Positions 1 through 7,454 of a DNA stretch of 64,000 nucleotides are shown piece by piece. The notes beneath the pieces were generated by a model. The model was given only the letters and a program-made list of their open reading frames with translations, was not told the origin of the DNA and did not search any database. Origin of the DNA: JB111 sp049856175 (GTDB lineage Bacteria; Actinomycetota; Actinomycetes; Actinomycetales; Actinomycetaceae); the NCBI RefSeq assembly GCF_049856175.1, contig NZ_JBNDNA010000001.1:434001-498000 (forward strand), given 5' to 3'. The position numbers and the translations under genes are program-made. Positions within the stretch are counted from its first letter, which is position 1, and every line of letters begins with the position of its first letter.

Positions 1-136
1 CGCTGGCGGAGGCGGAGTCGCGCCACTCGGCGAACGAGGCACCGCCACCGGCGAGGAGGGCGATGGCGGCGACGCCGGCGGCGACACCCTTCCAGGTCTT
101 CGAGCGGGAGGAGGCGGGGGCGGTGGAGCGCGACAT
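1..136 (-). CDS. Exported protein with alternate (SipW-type) signal peptide, N-terminal fragment
   Basis: Only the first 45 codons lie inside the window; the gene runs off the left edge. It starts with a basic n-region (MSRSTAPASSRSKTWK), then a small hydrophobic core ending in LLAGGGASFAEWRDSA. That ending resembles the GGxGTxAxWxDSA signature of the alternate signal peptides cut by SipW-type signal peptidases (TIGR04088/TIGR04089-like 'alternate signal-mediated exported protein'). In such loci the protein is usually a secreted TasA-like or small surface protein next to a SipW peptidase, which would lie left of this window. A purine-rich GAAAGG lies about 8 nt upstream of the ATG. The body is not visible, so function beyond export cannot be called. 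Confidence 0.7.
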   Translation of the reverse strand, partial: MSRSTAPASSRSKTWKGVAAGVAAIALLAGGGASFAEWRDSASAS

Positions 137-161
137 GGCGGGGGCCTTTCGAGAAGGGGGT

Positions 162-182
162 CAGCCCGGCCTGTCCGGGCTG
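162..182 (-). terminator. Hairpin after the degenerate GGDEF gene
   Basis: An inverted repeat with an 8-bp GC stem (cagcccgg / ccgggctg) and a 5-nt loop lies between the end of the minus-strand gene at 252 and the start of the minus-strand gene at 136. No U-tract follows, which is usual in high-GC actinobacteria. Confidence 0.5.
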
Positions 183-251
183 CTGGGAAGAGATTCCCCC
201 GCGCCCCTCAGCGCCCGCCCACGGCCACCGTTCGGTTCCCTCAGGTTCTCC

Positions 252-1484
252 TCAGGATTCCCGGGCGCCTCGGTCCCGTGCGGCGCCGATGCTGCGGCCG
301 ACAGCCCCGAGGCTCGCCTCGCCCTCCTCGCGCGTGGCGACGCGGACCCGGTTGCCGCCGTCGCCGGCCGCCGCGGCCGCGCTGTCCCGGCTGACCTGAG
401 CGAGGTCGTCCAGGTCGTACCCGGCCGTGTCGTCGCAGGCCACGCCGATGCTCAGGCGGAGCCTGAGGTGCCCGTCGTCGACCTCGAGCGCGACGTCGGT
501 CAGCTCCCGGCGCACCTGCTCGGCCCAGGTGCGCGCCTCGGCCTGCGCGCGACCCGGCAGCAGGACGTCGAACCCCGCCCGGTGGCGCTCGCGTCCGATG
601 AGCGAGAGCGGCGGGACCAGCCGGCGCACGACCTCACCGAGCACGGCGACGGCGCGTTCGGCGAGCACGGTGTCGAACGCCGTCCGGAGGCGCTCGTGGT
701 CGTCGAGGTCGAGCGTGACCATGGACACGGGTCGGTGCGCCTCGCGGTGCTCGGCGACCGCCGTGACCGCGCGCGGCCGGAAGCTCGCCACCGTCCGGGC
801 GCCCGTCATCGGGTCGTAGGCGGCATCCTCCTCGCGTGCGCGGCGGCCGTCCTCGGCCCGCATGCTCACCATGCAGAACGCCGCGCAGGTGATGAGGACG
901 ATGATGACCAGGGACGACGTCGTGGTACCTGCCCACAGCTCGAAGATCTCGGAGTCCGGCCCGTGGGTGAGGAGCAGCACGAGGCGGCCCGCGTAGAAGG
1001 CGGACACGACGGCGAGCACGCCCGCGAGGACGCGCACGACGAGGGAGCGGAGTCGGGGGGTGCGGAGGAGCGCGATGCAGGCCGCGAGTGCTCCGAGGGA
1101 GGTCCCGGCGAGCATCGCCCATGCGCCGCCCCACGCCCCGGCGCCCTGCCCCGCGACGAGGGCCGCGAGGACGACGAGCCCCGACGCGGCAAGCGAGACC
1201 CCGACGAGCGGTCGCCGGCCCGTCCAGGCGCGCACGCCGTTCCACATGAGCAGGGTCGTGAGGGCGACGCCGGCGTTGCCGATCGCGTTCGCCCACCACG
1301 TGCCGGGAGTGGCGGCGGCTGCGACGTAGGCGACCGCCCCGGTGATGGCGGCGGCGAAGGCGCCGCCCCAGATCCGGTCGACCGCGTCCTCGCCCCGGCC
1401 GCGCGCGTCGACGACGAACAGGATCGTCACGGTCATGATGACGAGCCCGGTCGTGGCCTGGAGCGTGAAGGGGTCCAGGGTCAT
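252..1484 (-). CDS. Membrane protein with degenerate GGDEF domain
   Basis: 410 aa. The N-terminal half (about residues 5-220) is a series of roughly seven hydrophobic helices. A C-terminal diguanylate-cyclase fold follows. YDPMTGARTVASF matches the DPLTGLxNRxxF entry motif, and MVTLDLDDHERLRTAFD matches the metal-binding LDxDxFKxxND strand. The GG(D/E)EF active-site loop, however, reads HRAGFDVLLPG, so the catalytic signature is lost and cyclase activity is unlikely. It may instead act as a sensor or binding partner. Its ATG overlaps the TGA of the upstream histidine kinase (ATGA), so the two are translationally coupled and probably serve one signalling pathway. No response regulator is adjacent. 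Confidence 0.75.
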   Translation of the reverse strand: MTLDPFTLQATTGLVIMTVTILFVVDARGRGEDAVDRIWGGAFAAAITGAVAYVAAAATPGTWWANAIGNAGVALTTLLMWNGVRAWTGRRPLVGVSLAASGLVVLAALVAGQGAGAWGGAWAMLAGTSLGALAACIALLRTPRLRSLVVRVLAGVLAVVSAFYAGRLVLLLTHGPDSEIFELWAGTTTSSLVIIVLITCAAFCMVSMRAEDGRRAREEDAAYDPMTGARTVASFRPRAVTAVAEHREAHRPVSMVTLDLDDHERLRTAFDTVLAERAVAVLGEVVRRLVPPLSLIGRERHRAGFDVLLPGRAQAEARTWAEQVRRELTDVALEVDDGHLRLRLSIGVACDDTAGYDLDDLAQVSRDSAAAAAGDGGNRVRVATREEGEASLGAVGRSIGAARDRGARES

Positions 1485-3253
1485 CGGGCGCCCGCCGCGG
1501 GGAGGCTGACGTGGACGGTGGTGCCCTCGCCCAGCCGGCTGTCCAGCTCGATCGTCCCGCCGATCGCCTCGACGAGCCCCTTGGTGATGTGGAGGCCGAG
1601 CCCGGTGCCCTGGACGGGTCCCTGCCGCACGGCCGGTGCCCGGTAGAACCTGGAGAAGAGGCGGATGCGGTCGCCGGCCGAGATGCCGATGCCGGTGTCC
1701 GCGACCTCGAGATGCACGTGCTCGGGGTCGCGCCAGGTCTCGACCCGCACGTGGTCGTCCGGGCGGGAGTACTTGATCGCGTTGGAGACGAGGTTGTCGA
1801 CGATCTGGGTGAGTCGGGTGTCGTTGGCCTCGACGTCGCAGGGTGCCTCGGCGTGCACCGTGACCGTCACCTGCCCGTCCCTGGCGCGCGGCGTCTGGCT
1901 CTCGACGACGTCGCGGACCACCGCCGAGAGGTCGACCAGGCCGGCCGGCGCGGGAGTCGCCTCGGCGCTCTCCCTGGCGGCGACCAGGAGGTTGGAGATG
2001 AGCAGCTCGAGCCGTTCGGCGTTGCGCACGGCGACCTCGAGCCGGGCGCGGGCCTCGTCCGGCAGGTCCGGGTCGTCGATCGCGAGGTCGAGGTAGCCGA
2101 GGATCGAGGTCAGCGGCGTGCGCAGCTCGTGGGTGACGGAGGAGACGAAGTCGTCCCGCTGGGCGAGCGCCGCCATCTCCTTGGTGAGGTCCTGGTAGAC
2201 GACGACGGATCCGGCGTGCTCGCCGTGCTCGTCGGTGAGCCGGGCGGCGGAGACCCGCTGTGCGGACCGAGGCTCGTCGGCGCCCCACCAGACGATCTCC
2301 CGCACGAGACGCTCGCCGCGGTGCACGCGCACGCTGGGGAGCTGCTCGGCCCGGAGCTCGGTGGTGCCGTCCGCCGCGCGGACACGGCCGACGCTGCGGG
2401 CCCGCGCGGCCGGGTCGTCGACGAGCTCACCGACGGCGGGGACCGGCGCGTCCTGCTCGACCAGGGTGCGGTTGCGGAGCGTGACCCTGCCGGCCGCGTC
2501 GAGGGCGAGCACGCCGACGTCGACGGTGTTGAGGACGGCCTCGAGCAGGCGGCGCTGGGAGCGTGAGTCCGCCAGGGCGTCCTCGACGACCTGGCTCTGC
2601 GCGGACACGAGCTCGAGCCGTGCGGCGGCGCGCCGTTCGGACCCTGCGACGACGATCGCCGCCGAGGCCAGCACGGCGGGCACGAGGACGAGCCGCTGCA
2701 GCGTGACGCCGTCGACCGTGAGCTTGCCGGTAGAGGTGAGGAGGTCCCGGATCTCGGGCGACCAGGCGGCGAGGACGCCGAGCGCGATCGCCGGGACCAC
2801 GCCGACGCGGGGGAACGTGCGTGCCAGCACCATGACGGGCAGCACGAGCGTCGAGGAGACGATGAGCGAGTCGGTGAGCAGGAGCGCGACCGCGAGGATG
2901 TCGAGCACGGGGACGGTGGCGACCGCCCACCGCGGCAGGCGGTGCCACGGCATCGCGACGGCCGCGGTCGTCGCCGCGATGACGACGAGGAAGGCGGCGA
3001 AGGTGCGGTCCCGGGTGAGGAGCTCGGCATCCGTGGCCACGTGGACCAGGGCGACGACGATGACGACGACGACGAACGGCAGCTGCCGGACCAGCGGCGA
3101 GGACCTGCGGTGACCGGACCGCTTCGACGCGCCGCGCCCCGGGTCGTCCGCGGGCGCGCCGGAGACGGCCCACGGGCGGTTCCGCTGGGGTTCCGCAGCC
3201 GGTCCGCCGGCCGGTCGTCGTCCCTCGTCGTCGGGGGCGAGGACGGGGGCCAT
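1481..3253 (-). CDS. Membrane sensor histidine kinase
   Basis: 590 aa. A basic disordered N-terminus (about 1-55) is followed by a membrane region of about six helices (56-215), a coiled stretch and a PAS-like region (about 235-350). The HisKA box VTHELRTPLTSILGYL has the phospho-accepting His at 375. The HATPase_c domain has an N-box (NLVSNAIKYS), G1 (VADTGIGIS), F-box (LFSRFYR) and G2 (GTGLGLHI), all intact. It overlaps the degenerate GGDEF gene by 4 nt. No cognate response regulator is next to it, so it looks like an orphan kinase or one paired elsewhere. The start sits 6 nt after a TAGGGT -10 box. Confidence 0.9.
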   Translation of the reverse strand: MAPVLAPDDEGRRPAGGPAAEPQRNRPWAVSGAPADDPGRGASKRSGHRRSSPLVRQLPFVVVVIVVALVHVATDAELLTRDRTFAAFLVVIAATTAAVAMPWHRLPRWAVATVPVLDILAVALLLTDSLIVSSTLVLPVMVLARTFPRVGVVPAIALGVLAAWSPEIRDLLTSTGKLTVDGVTLQRLVLVPAVLASAAIVVAGSERRAAARLELVSAQSQVVEDALADSRSQRRLLEAVLNTVDVGVLALDAAGRVTLRNRTLVEQDAPVPAVGELVDDPAARARSVGRVRAADGTTELRAEQLPSVRVHRGERLVREIVWWGADEPRSAQRVSAARLTDEHGEHAGSVVVYQDLTKEMAALAQRDDFVSSVTHELRTPLTSILGYLDLAIDDPDLPDEARARLEVAVRNAERLELLISNLLVAARESAEATPAPAGLVDLSAVVRDVVESQTPRARDGQVTVTVHAEAPCDVEANDTRLTQIVDNLVSNAIKYSRPDDHVRVETWRDPEHVHLEVADTGIGISAGDRIRLFSRFYRAPAVRQGPVQGTGLGLHITKGLVEAIGGTIELDSRLGEGTTVHVSLPAAGAR

Positions 3254-3259
3254 GGGGCG

Positions 3260-3265
3260 ACCCTA
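3260..3265 (-). promoter_or_regulatory. Leaderless -10 box of the histidine kinase
   Basis: TAGGGT on the minus strand followed by 6 nt and then the ATG at 3253. There is no Shine-Dalgarno between box and start, the usual arrangement for leaderless actinobacterial mRNAs. Confidence 0.55.
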
Positions 3266-3358
3266 TGCGCCGCGGCGCCCCCCGGGCGGTCGTTCCGACG
3301 TCGACCGGGACGCCCGTCGTCCGGACGCGCTCGTGGGATGCCTGGTGCGGGGACGCGC

Positions 3359-3400
3359 ACGTGGGGCGCCCGACCCCGGTCGCGGTCGGGCGCCCCACGT
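3359..3400 (-). terminator. Perfect 17-bp hairpin terminator
   Basis: Perfect inverted repeat with 17-nt arms (3359-3375 and 3384-3400) and an 8-nt loop, just downstream of the minus-strand membrane gene ending at 3419. It isolates that gene from the kinase that follows. Confidence 0.8.
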
Positions 3401-3418
3401 GGTGGGCCGGTCGGTCGC

Positions 3419-4777
3419 TCAGCCCTGGGTCGGGCCCCCCGGCATGCTGGGGGCGCCGCCCGGGACCGTCGGGTCGGCGTCGAGCCTGCGCTCCGCCTTG
3501 CCGAGGGTGCGGGCGGCGGCGTCGCGGCCGCCGAGGCCGAAGGCCAGGGCCGCGGCGAGCGCACCGCCGACGACGACGGCGCCGAACGCCAGGTTGACGA
3601 TCGACTCGGCGATACCCATGTAGCTCAGGCCCATCGCGGCGAACAGGGCGACGGTGGCCCAGTAGACGATCTGGCCGGGCGTCCCACGACCGATGGCCCG
3701 GCGCAGGAGCGTGGCGACGAGCACGCCGACGGCGACGAACGCGGCGCCGAAGAGGATGCGTCCGCCGACGGCGATGATCTCCTCGAGGAACGCGGTGATC
3801 TCCGGGAAGCCGAGCATGCGGGTCGCCATGATCGCGAAGAACACGACGATGGCCACCTTGACCGCCGTGGCGATGATGCTCGAGGCCCGACGGCCCTCGG
3901 GGACGATGCCCTGCTCGACCGCGACGCGGTCGATGCTGAGGCCGGCGAGCGTCGACTCGAGGAGCTGGCCGACGAACTTCGCGATGACCCAGCCGAGGAC
4001 GAGGAGGACCGCGGCGGCGAGGACGTTCGGGATCGCGTCGAGGAAGGTCTGCAGCATCGAGGTGGCCGGGTCGGAGATCGCGGAGATCCCGAGGATCTGC
4101 AGCGCCGAGATCGCGACGACGACGAGCACGACGGCGAACGCCAGGTTCGCGAGGACGTTCGTCAGGCTGGCCGGCTGCTGACCCGGCTGCTGACCCGGGT
4201 GCGGACCGTCCTGCGGCTGGTGCGGTGCGTAGGGCTGGCCGGGAGCGCCCTGCGCGTGCGGGGCGCCGGGCGCGACCTGTGCGCCCGCGGGGGCGCCGGC
4301 CTGCGCGGCGGCGGGTGCCCCCGTCCGGCGGGCGGAGCCGACCGCGCCGCCGCTCAGGCGGGCGACACGCTCGTCGAGGCCCGCGGAGTGCAGCGCGGTG
4401 CCGACGAGCTGGCGGACGATCCGGGCGAGCACGAGACCGATGAAGAACACCACTCCCGCACCGATGACGTTGGGCAGGTAGGAGAGGATCGTGTCGAGCA
4501 TCCCCTGGATCGGCGAGAGGACCTGCTCCAGGCGGAAGACCTGCAGGATGGCGATGAGGCCGAACATCCAGATGAGGAGCGAGGCGATCTGTCCGATCGC
4601 GCTCCCGATGCTCTGGCCGTCACGTCCCGTGCGCTGGAGCGCGGGGATGCGCACCACGAGCTTCTCGATGAGGGTCTTGACGGCCTTCGCCACGATCCAG
4701 GTGACCAGCAGGATGACAAGGGCGACGACCACCTTCTCCAGCAGCCCCACCCAGTCGTAGTTCCGTAGTTCGTCCAT
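3419..4777 (-). CDS. Conserved-TM-helix (mechanosensitive-channel-like) membrane protein
   Basis: 452 aa. It has repeated amphipathic membrane helices of the 'conserved TM helix' type, e.g. VILLVTWIVAKAVKTLIEKL near the N-terminus, LPNVIGAGVVFFIGLVLARIVRQLV in the first half, and a second equivalent block (IPNVLAAAVLLVLGWVIAKF) about residue 240. A Q/P/G-rich linker (about 150-200) joins the blocks, suggesting an internal duplication. Proteins of this kind are annotated as CmpX/MscS-related channels, but I see no MscS beta-domain, so channel gating is unproven. It is a single-gene unit closed by the hairpin at 3359-3400. The ATG at 4777 was chosen because the first TM segment starts right after it. 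Confidence 0.75.
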   Translation of the reverse strand: MDELRNYDWVGLLEKVVVALVILLVTWIVAKAVKTLIEKLVVRIPALQRTGRDGQSIGSAIGQIASLLIWMFGLIAILQVFRLEQVLSPIQGMLDTILSYLPNVIGAGVVFFIGLVLARIVRQLVGTALHSAGLDERVARLSGGAVGSARRTGAPAAAQAGAPAGAQVAPGAPHAQGAPGQPYAPHQPQDGPHPGQQPGQQPASLTNVLANLAFAVVLVVVAISALQILGISAISDPATSMLQTFLDAIPNVLAAAVLLVLGWVIAKFVGQLLESTLAGLSIDRVAVEQGIVPEGRRASSIIATAVKVAIVVFFAIMATRMLGFPEITAFLEEIIAVGGRILFGAAFVAVGVLVATLLRRAIGRGTPGQIVYWATVALFAAMGLSYMGIAESIVNLAFGAVVVGGALAAALAFGLGGRDAAARTLGKAERRLDADPTVPGGAPSMPGGPTQG

Positions 4778-4919
4778 GTCGCTGCGCTCGCTTCCACATC
4801 ATTGAGTCATAACGGACGCTGAACAACGTAGCGACACGATGCACACATGGGAAGGCCAGGAGTTGACCAGTTCCTGACGCGGTCATGGATCGCAGGCGTG
4901 GTGCGACCGCGTCACACGG

Positions 4920-5819
4920 TCAGCGAGCGGGACTCAGCAGCTCGAGGACCGCCCGGACGTCGCCGACCGGAAGCTGTCCGGGGGCCGAGGTCGCGCCGGC
5001 GCTCGCGAACGTGGCCGCAGAGCCGTAGCGGCCCCCGACGAGCCTGCTCGGCGCCCCGAGGTCGCCCATCGCCATCGTGATCAGGGGGACGCGCGCGTCC
5101 TGTGCCCGCTCGGCGGTGGCCCCCAGGAGGGTGAGGACGTCGTCGGAGGAGTGCGGCATGACGGCGATCTTCGCGACATCGGCGCCGGCCTCCTCCATCG
5201 CCGCGAGCCGGTCGACGATCTCCACGCGGGTCGGCGTGCGGTCGAAGTCGTGGTGGGACAGGACGACCGCGGGGCGGGTGGGCGCTCCCGGCGCAGCGTC
5301 CGTGCCTGCGGTGGGCGCGGCGGCAGGGCCCCCGAGACGATCGACGTCGGTGCGCGAGCCGGCGCCGACGGCAGCCAGCGCCTCGGCCGCCGCCGGGTGG
5401 TCGGCCTCGACGTCGACGAGGTCGACGCCCCCCGCCGCGGCGAGGTTCGCAAGGAGCCGGACGTACTCCTCGGGCGGGGCGCTGCCGGACCCGCCCTCCG
5501 CCGTCGTGCGGTAGGTGACCATCAGGGGTGTGCCCGCGCACGCGGCGACGACGGTCGGAAGTGCGTCGAGCACCGCGCGGTGAGTGCGTGGGTCGAGGAC
5601 GGTGTGCCGGGAACTGGACGGCGTGCCCGTGCCCGCGTCTGCGCTCGTGTCGGCGAGCGCGAGGTCGATGCGCCACTCGACGACGTCCGCACCGGCCGCC
5701 ACGGCCTCGGCCGCCCGCTGCGCCGCGTCCGCCCCCGTGACGACAGGCACGACGACGGCCGGACGCTGCGCGGAGAGCGTGACGCCGCGCAGGGTGAGAG
5801 CGGCGGTGTTCTCGGGCAT
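4920..5819 (-). CDS. aroD: Type I 3-dehydroquinate dehydratase
   Basis: 299 aa. Converts 3-dehydroquinate to 3-dehydroshikimate in the shikimate pathway (or in quinate use) through a Schiff base. The class I set is present: E48-W-R50-x-D52 (VEWRID), the catalytic His at 189/190 (SHHDFD), the Schiff-base Lys at 217 (AKIAV), and the C-terminal ITMAMG...SR...SAPGQ substrate loop with R259. It is longer than the usual 230-255 aa because of two Ala/Gly/Pro-rich insertions (about 58-75 and 160-182). Monocistronic; the start lies 6 nt after TAGGCT. Confidence 0.93.
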   Translation of the reverse strand: MPENTAALTLRGVTLSAQRPAVVVPVVTGADAAQRAAEAVAAGADVVEWRIDLALADTSADAGTGTPSSSRHTVLDPRTHRAVLDALPTVVAACAGTPLMVTYRTTAEGGSGSAPPEEYVRLLANLAAAGGVDLVDVEADHPAAAEALAAVGAGSRTDVDRLGGPAAAPTAGTDAAPGAPTRPAVVLSHHDFDRTPTRVEIVDRLAAMEEAGADVAKIAVMPHSSDDVLTLLGATAERAQDARVPLITMAMGDLGAPSRLVGGRYGSAATFASAGATSAPGQLPVGDVRAVLELLSPAR

Positions 5820-5825
5820 GCGGCG

Positions 5826-5831
5826 AGCCTA
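5826..5831 (-). promoter_or_regulatory. Leaderless -10 box of aroD
   Basis: TAGGCT on the minus strand, 6 nt, then the ATG at 5819. No Shine-Dalgarno is present. Confidence 0.55.
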
Positions 5832-5883
5832 CGTCGAGGAGGGCGTGGGTCGGCCGGGACGTGCGGGGCATCGTGCTCGCCGC

Positions 5884-5944
5884 GCGCAAGCCCGTTCGCG
5901 CTGGGTCCTCACCGCGTCGTCTCCGCGCGCGAGCCCGTTCGCGC
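5884..5944. repeat. Pair of 18-bp direct repeats between aroD and the PfpI gene
   Basis: GCGCAAGCCCGTTCGCGC (5884-5901) recurs with one change (A to G) at 5927-5944, 43 bp apart, in the divergent intergenic region. It could be an operator pair or a repeat remnant; no family was recognised. Confidence 0.4.
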
Positions 5945-6058
5945 GGGGCGGACAGAGCCCCCGACTCGCCGTGCTCAGGATGCGTCGCCCACCCGGACCC
6001 TGTTGCATGGAGGTGACCGCGGCCCCTCGCGGGTCGGACCGACATCAGGAGGTTCATC

Positions 6059-6625
6059 ATGGCCCCGAACATCTCCGGCAAGAAGGTTGCCTTCATCGCC
6101 ACCACCGGCGTCGAGCAGTCCGAGCTCGCGCAGCCGTGGAAGGCGGTCACGGACGCCGGCGGCGAGCCGACGCTCATCTCGCTCGAGCCCGGCACCGTGA
6201 CCTCGCTGAAGTTCGACTGGGACCGGGGTGAGGACTTCGAGGTCGACCTCGAGATCACCGCCGCGAACCCGGACGACTACCAGGCGCTCGTCCTTCCCGG
6301 TGGCACGCTCAACGCCGACGCCCTGCGCACGAGCACCGAGGTGCGGACGTTCGTGCGGGCGTTCTTCGACCAGCACAAGCCGGTCGCCGCCATCTGCCAC
6401 GCACCGTGGATCCTCATCGACGCGGGCGTCGTCGACGGACGCCGGATGACGTCCGTGAAGTCCGTCGAGATCGATCTCAAGAACGCCGGCGCGGACTGGG
6501 TCGACGAGGAGGTCGTCGTCGACGCCGGTCTGACGACCTCGCGCACCCCGGCCGACCTCGCCGCCTTCTGCGCGAAGGTGGTCGAGGAGATCGCCGAGGG
6601 CAAGCACTCCGGCCAGACCGCCTGA
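6059..6625 (+). CDS. DJ-1/PfpI family stress protein (class I glutamine amidotransferase-like)
   Basis: 188 aa, full length for the PfpI/YfkM subfamily. The nucleophile elbow AICHAPW places Cys at 113 with its following His, and the conserved Glu is within the N-terminal strand region. A strong Shine-Dalgarno (AGGAGG) precedes the ATG by 6 nt. The family includes general-stress proteins with chaperone, deglycase or protease-like activity; the substrate cannot be inferred here. It is a single gene ended by the hairpin at 6665-6705. Confidence 0.9.
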   Translation: MAPNISGKKVAFIATTGVEQSELAQPWKAVTDAGGEPTLISLEPGTVTSLKFDWDRGEDFEVDLEITAANPDDYQALVLPGGTLNADALRTSTEVRTFVRAFFDQHKPVAAICHAPWILIDAGVVDGRRMTSVKSVEIDLKNAGADWVDEEVVVDAGLTTSRTPADLAAFCAKVVEEIAEGKHSGQTA

Positions 6626-6664
6626 CGGTGGACGCGCGGCGCTGACGCGCAGGCCCTCCGGCTA

Positions 6665-6705
6665 CCCGTCTCGTCTCGTCGCCTCGGCGATCGAGACGAG
6701 ACGGG
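6665..6705 (+). terminator. 14-bp hairpin after the PfpI gene
   Basis: Perfect arms cccgtctcgtctcg (6665-6678) and its complement at 6692-6705 with a 13-nt loop, 40 nt after the stop codon. Confidence 0.7.
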
Positions 6706-6847
6706 CGTGCTGAGCGGCCCACGCGACGTCGTCCAGGTCGGGCAGGGTCGACCCCCGGGCGCGTGACGAGGGCGCTCCACGAGGCGTCGGGCAGGTGCGC
6801 TTCTGCGGGACGCGTGCCTCGGGGCACGGACCTGCCAGGATCGGACC

Positions 6848-7447
6848 GTGGACGAGCCAGTGGGTCGGGGTGCCCAGAGTCAGGGTGGCGACGGCCCGGG
6901 ACCAGTTCGTGCTCGGCGCCGTCGGACCGGTCGGCGGCGCGGCTACGGACTCGTGGCGCTCGCGATCGCGTGGCTCGTCGTCGGGCTGCTCGGTGTCTTC
7001 GTCGTCGCCCTGATCGGCGGATCGACCGGGGCTCCGCCCGACCTCGTGGCGAGCGAGCCGCAGCCGCTCGAGGACGACCGCTACGACCTCCGCGGTGACG
7101 CCCCCTACGTGCTGGTGGCATCGGCCGCCGTCGAGGCGGAGCCCGTGTGCTCGATCGTCGGGCCGGGCGGTGAGGAGGTCGAGAGCGAGGTCGCACCGAA
7201 CTGGGCCCGCTCCGACCGACCCGCGATCGCGAGGTTCTACGCGCAGGACACCGGCAACCACGAGATCACGTGCAGCTCCGACGGCGTGGATCTCGAGGTC
7301 GCCGTCGCCGAGGACGGCGCCCGGGAGTGGGACGAGGAGCGCGACGCGCACGAACACCGGATGATCGCCGCGGTGGTGCTCGTCGCGGTCGTCGGCGTCG
7401 CACTGCTGCTGGTCGGGACCCGTCGGGTGGTGCGGAGCAGGACCTGA
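6848..7447 (+). CDS. Two-TM membrane protein with extracytoplasmic beta domain (paralogue of 41657-42277)
   Basis: 199 aa, function unknown. After a basic N-terminus there is one TM helix (about 34-58), an external domain of about 100 residues, a charged linker (REWDEERDAHEHR) and a second TM helix (about 170-192) with a basic tail. The external domain carries DLRG...YVLV...VCSIVGPGG...NHEITCS, with two Cys that could form a disulfide. The gene at 41657 has the same architecture and motifs, so the two are paralogues. The GTG start follows CAGGAT by 6 nt and lacks a Shine-Dalgarno. The convergent CoA-transferase gene begins 7 nt after its stop. Confidence 0.75.
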   Translation: MDEPVGRGAQSQGGDGPGPVRARRRRTGRRRGYGLVALAIAWLVVGLLGVFVVALIGGSTGAPPDLVASEPQPLEDDRYDLRGDAPYVLVASAAVEAEPVCSIVGPGGEEVESEVAPNWARSDRPAIARFYAQDTGNHEITCSSDGVDLEVAVAEDGAREWDEERDAHEHRMIAAVVLVAVVGVALLLVGTRRVVRSRT

Positions 7448-7454
7448 GCAGGTC

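Noticed and set aside
6662..6850. Possible small minus-strand gene downstream of the PfpI gene
   Set aside because: Its C-terminal part is the reverse of the terminator hairpin at 6665-6705, and the rest is the antisense of the upstream end of the two-TM gene. No start with a ribosome-binding site was seen.
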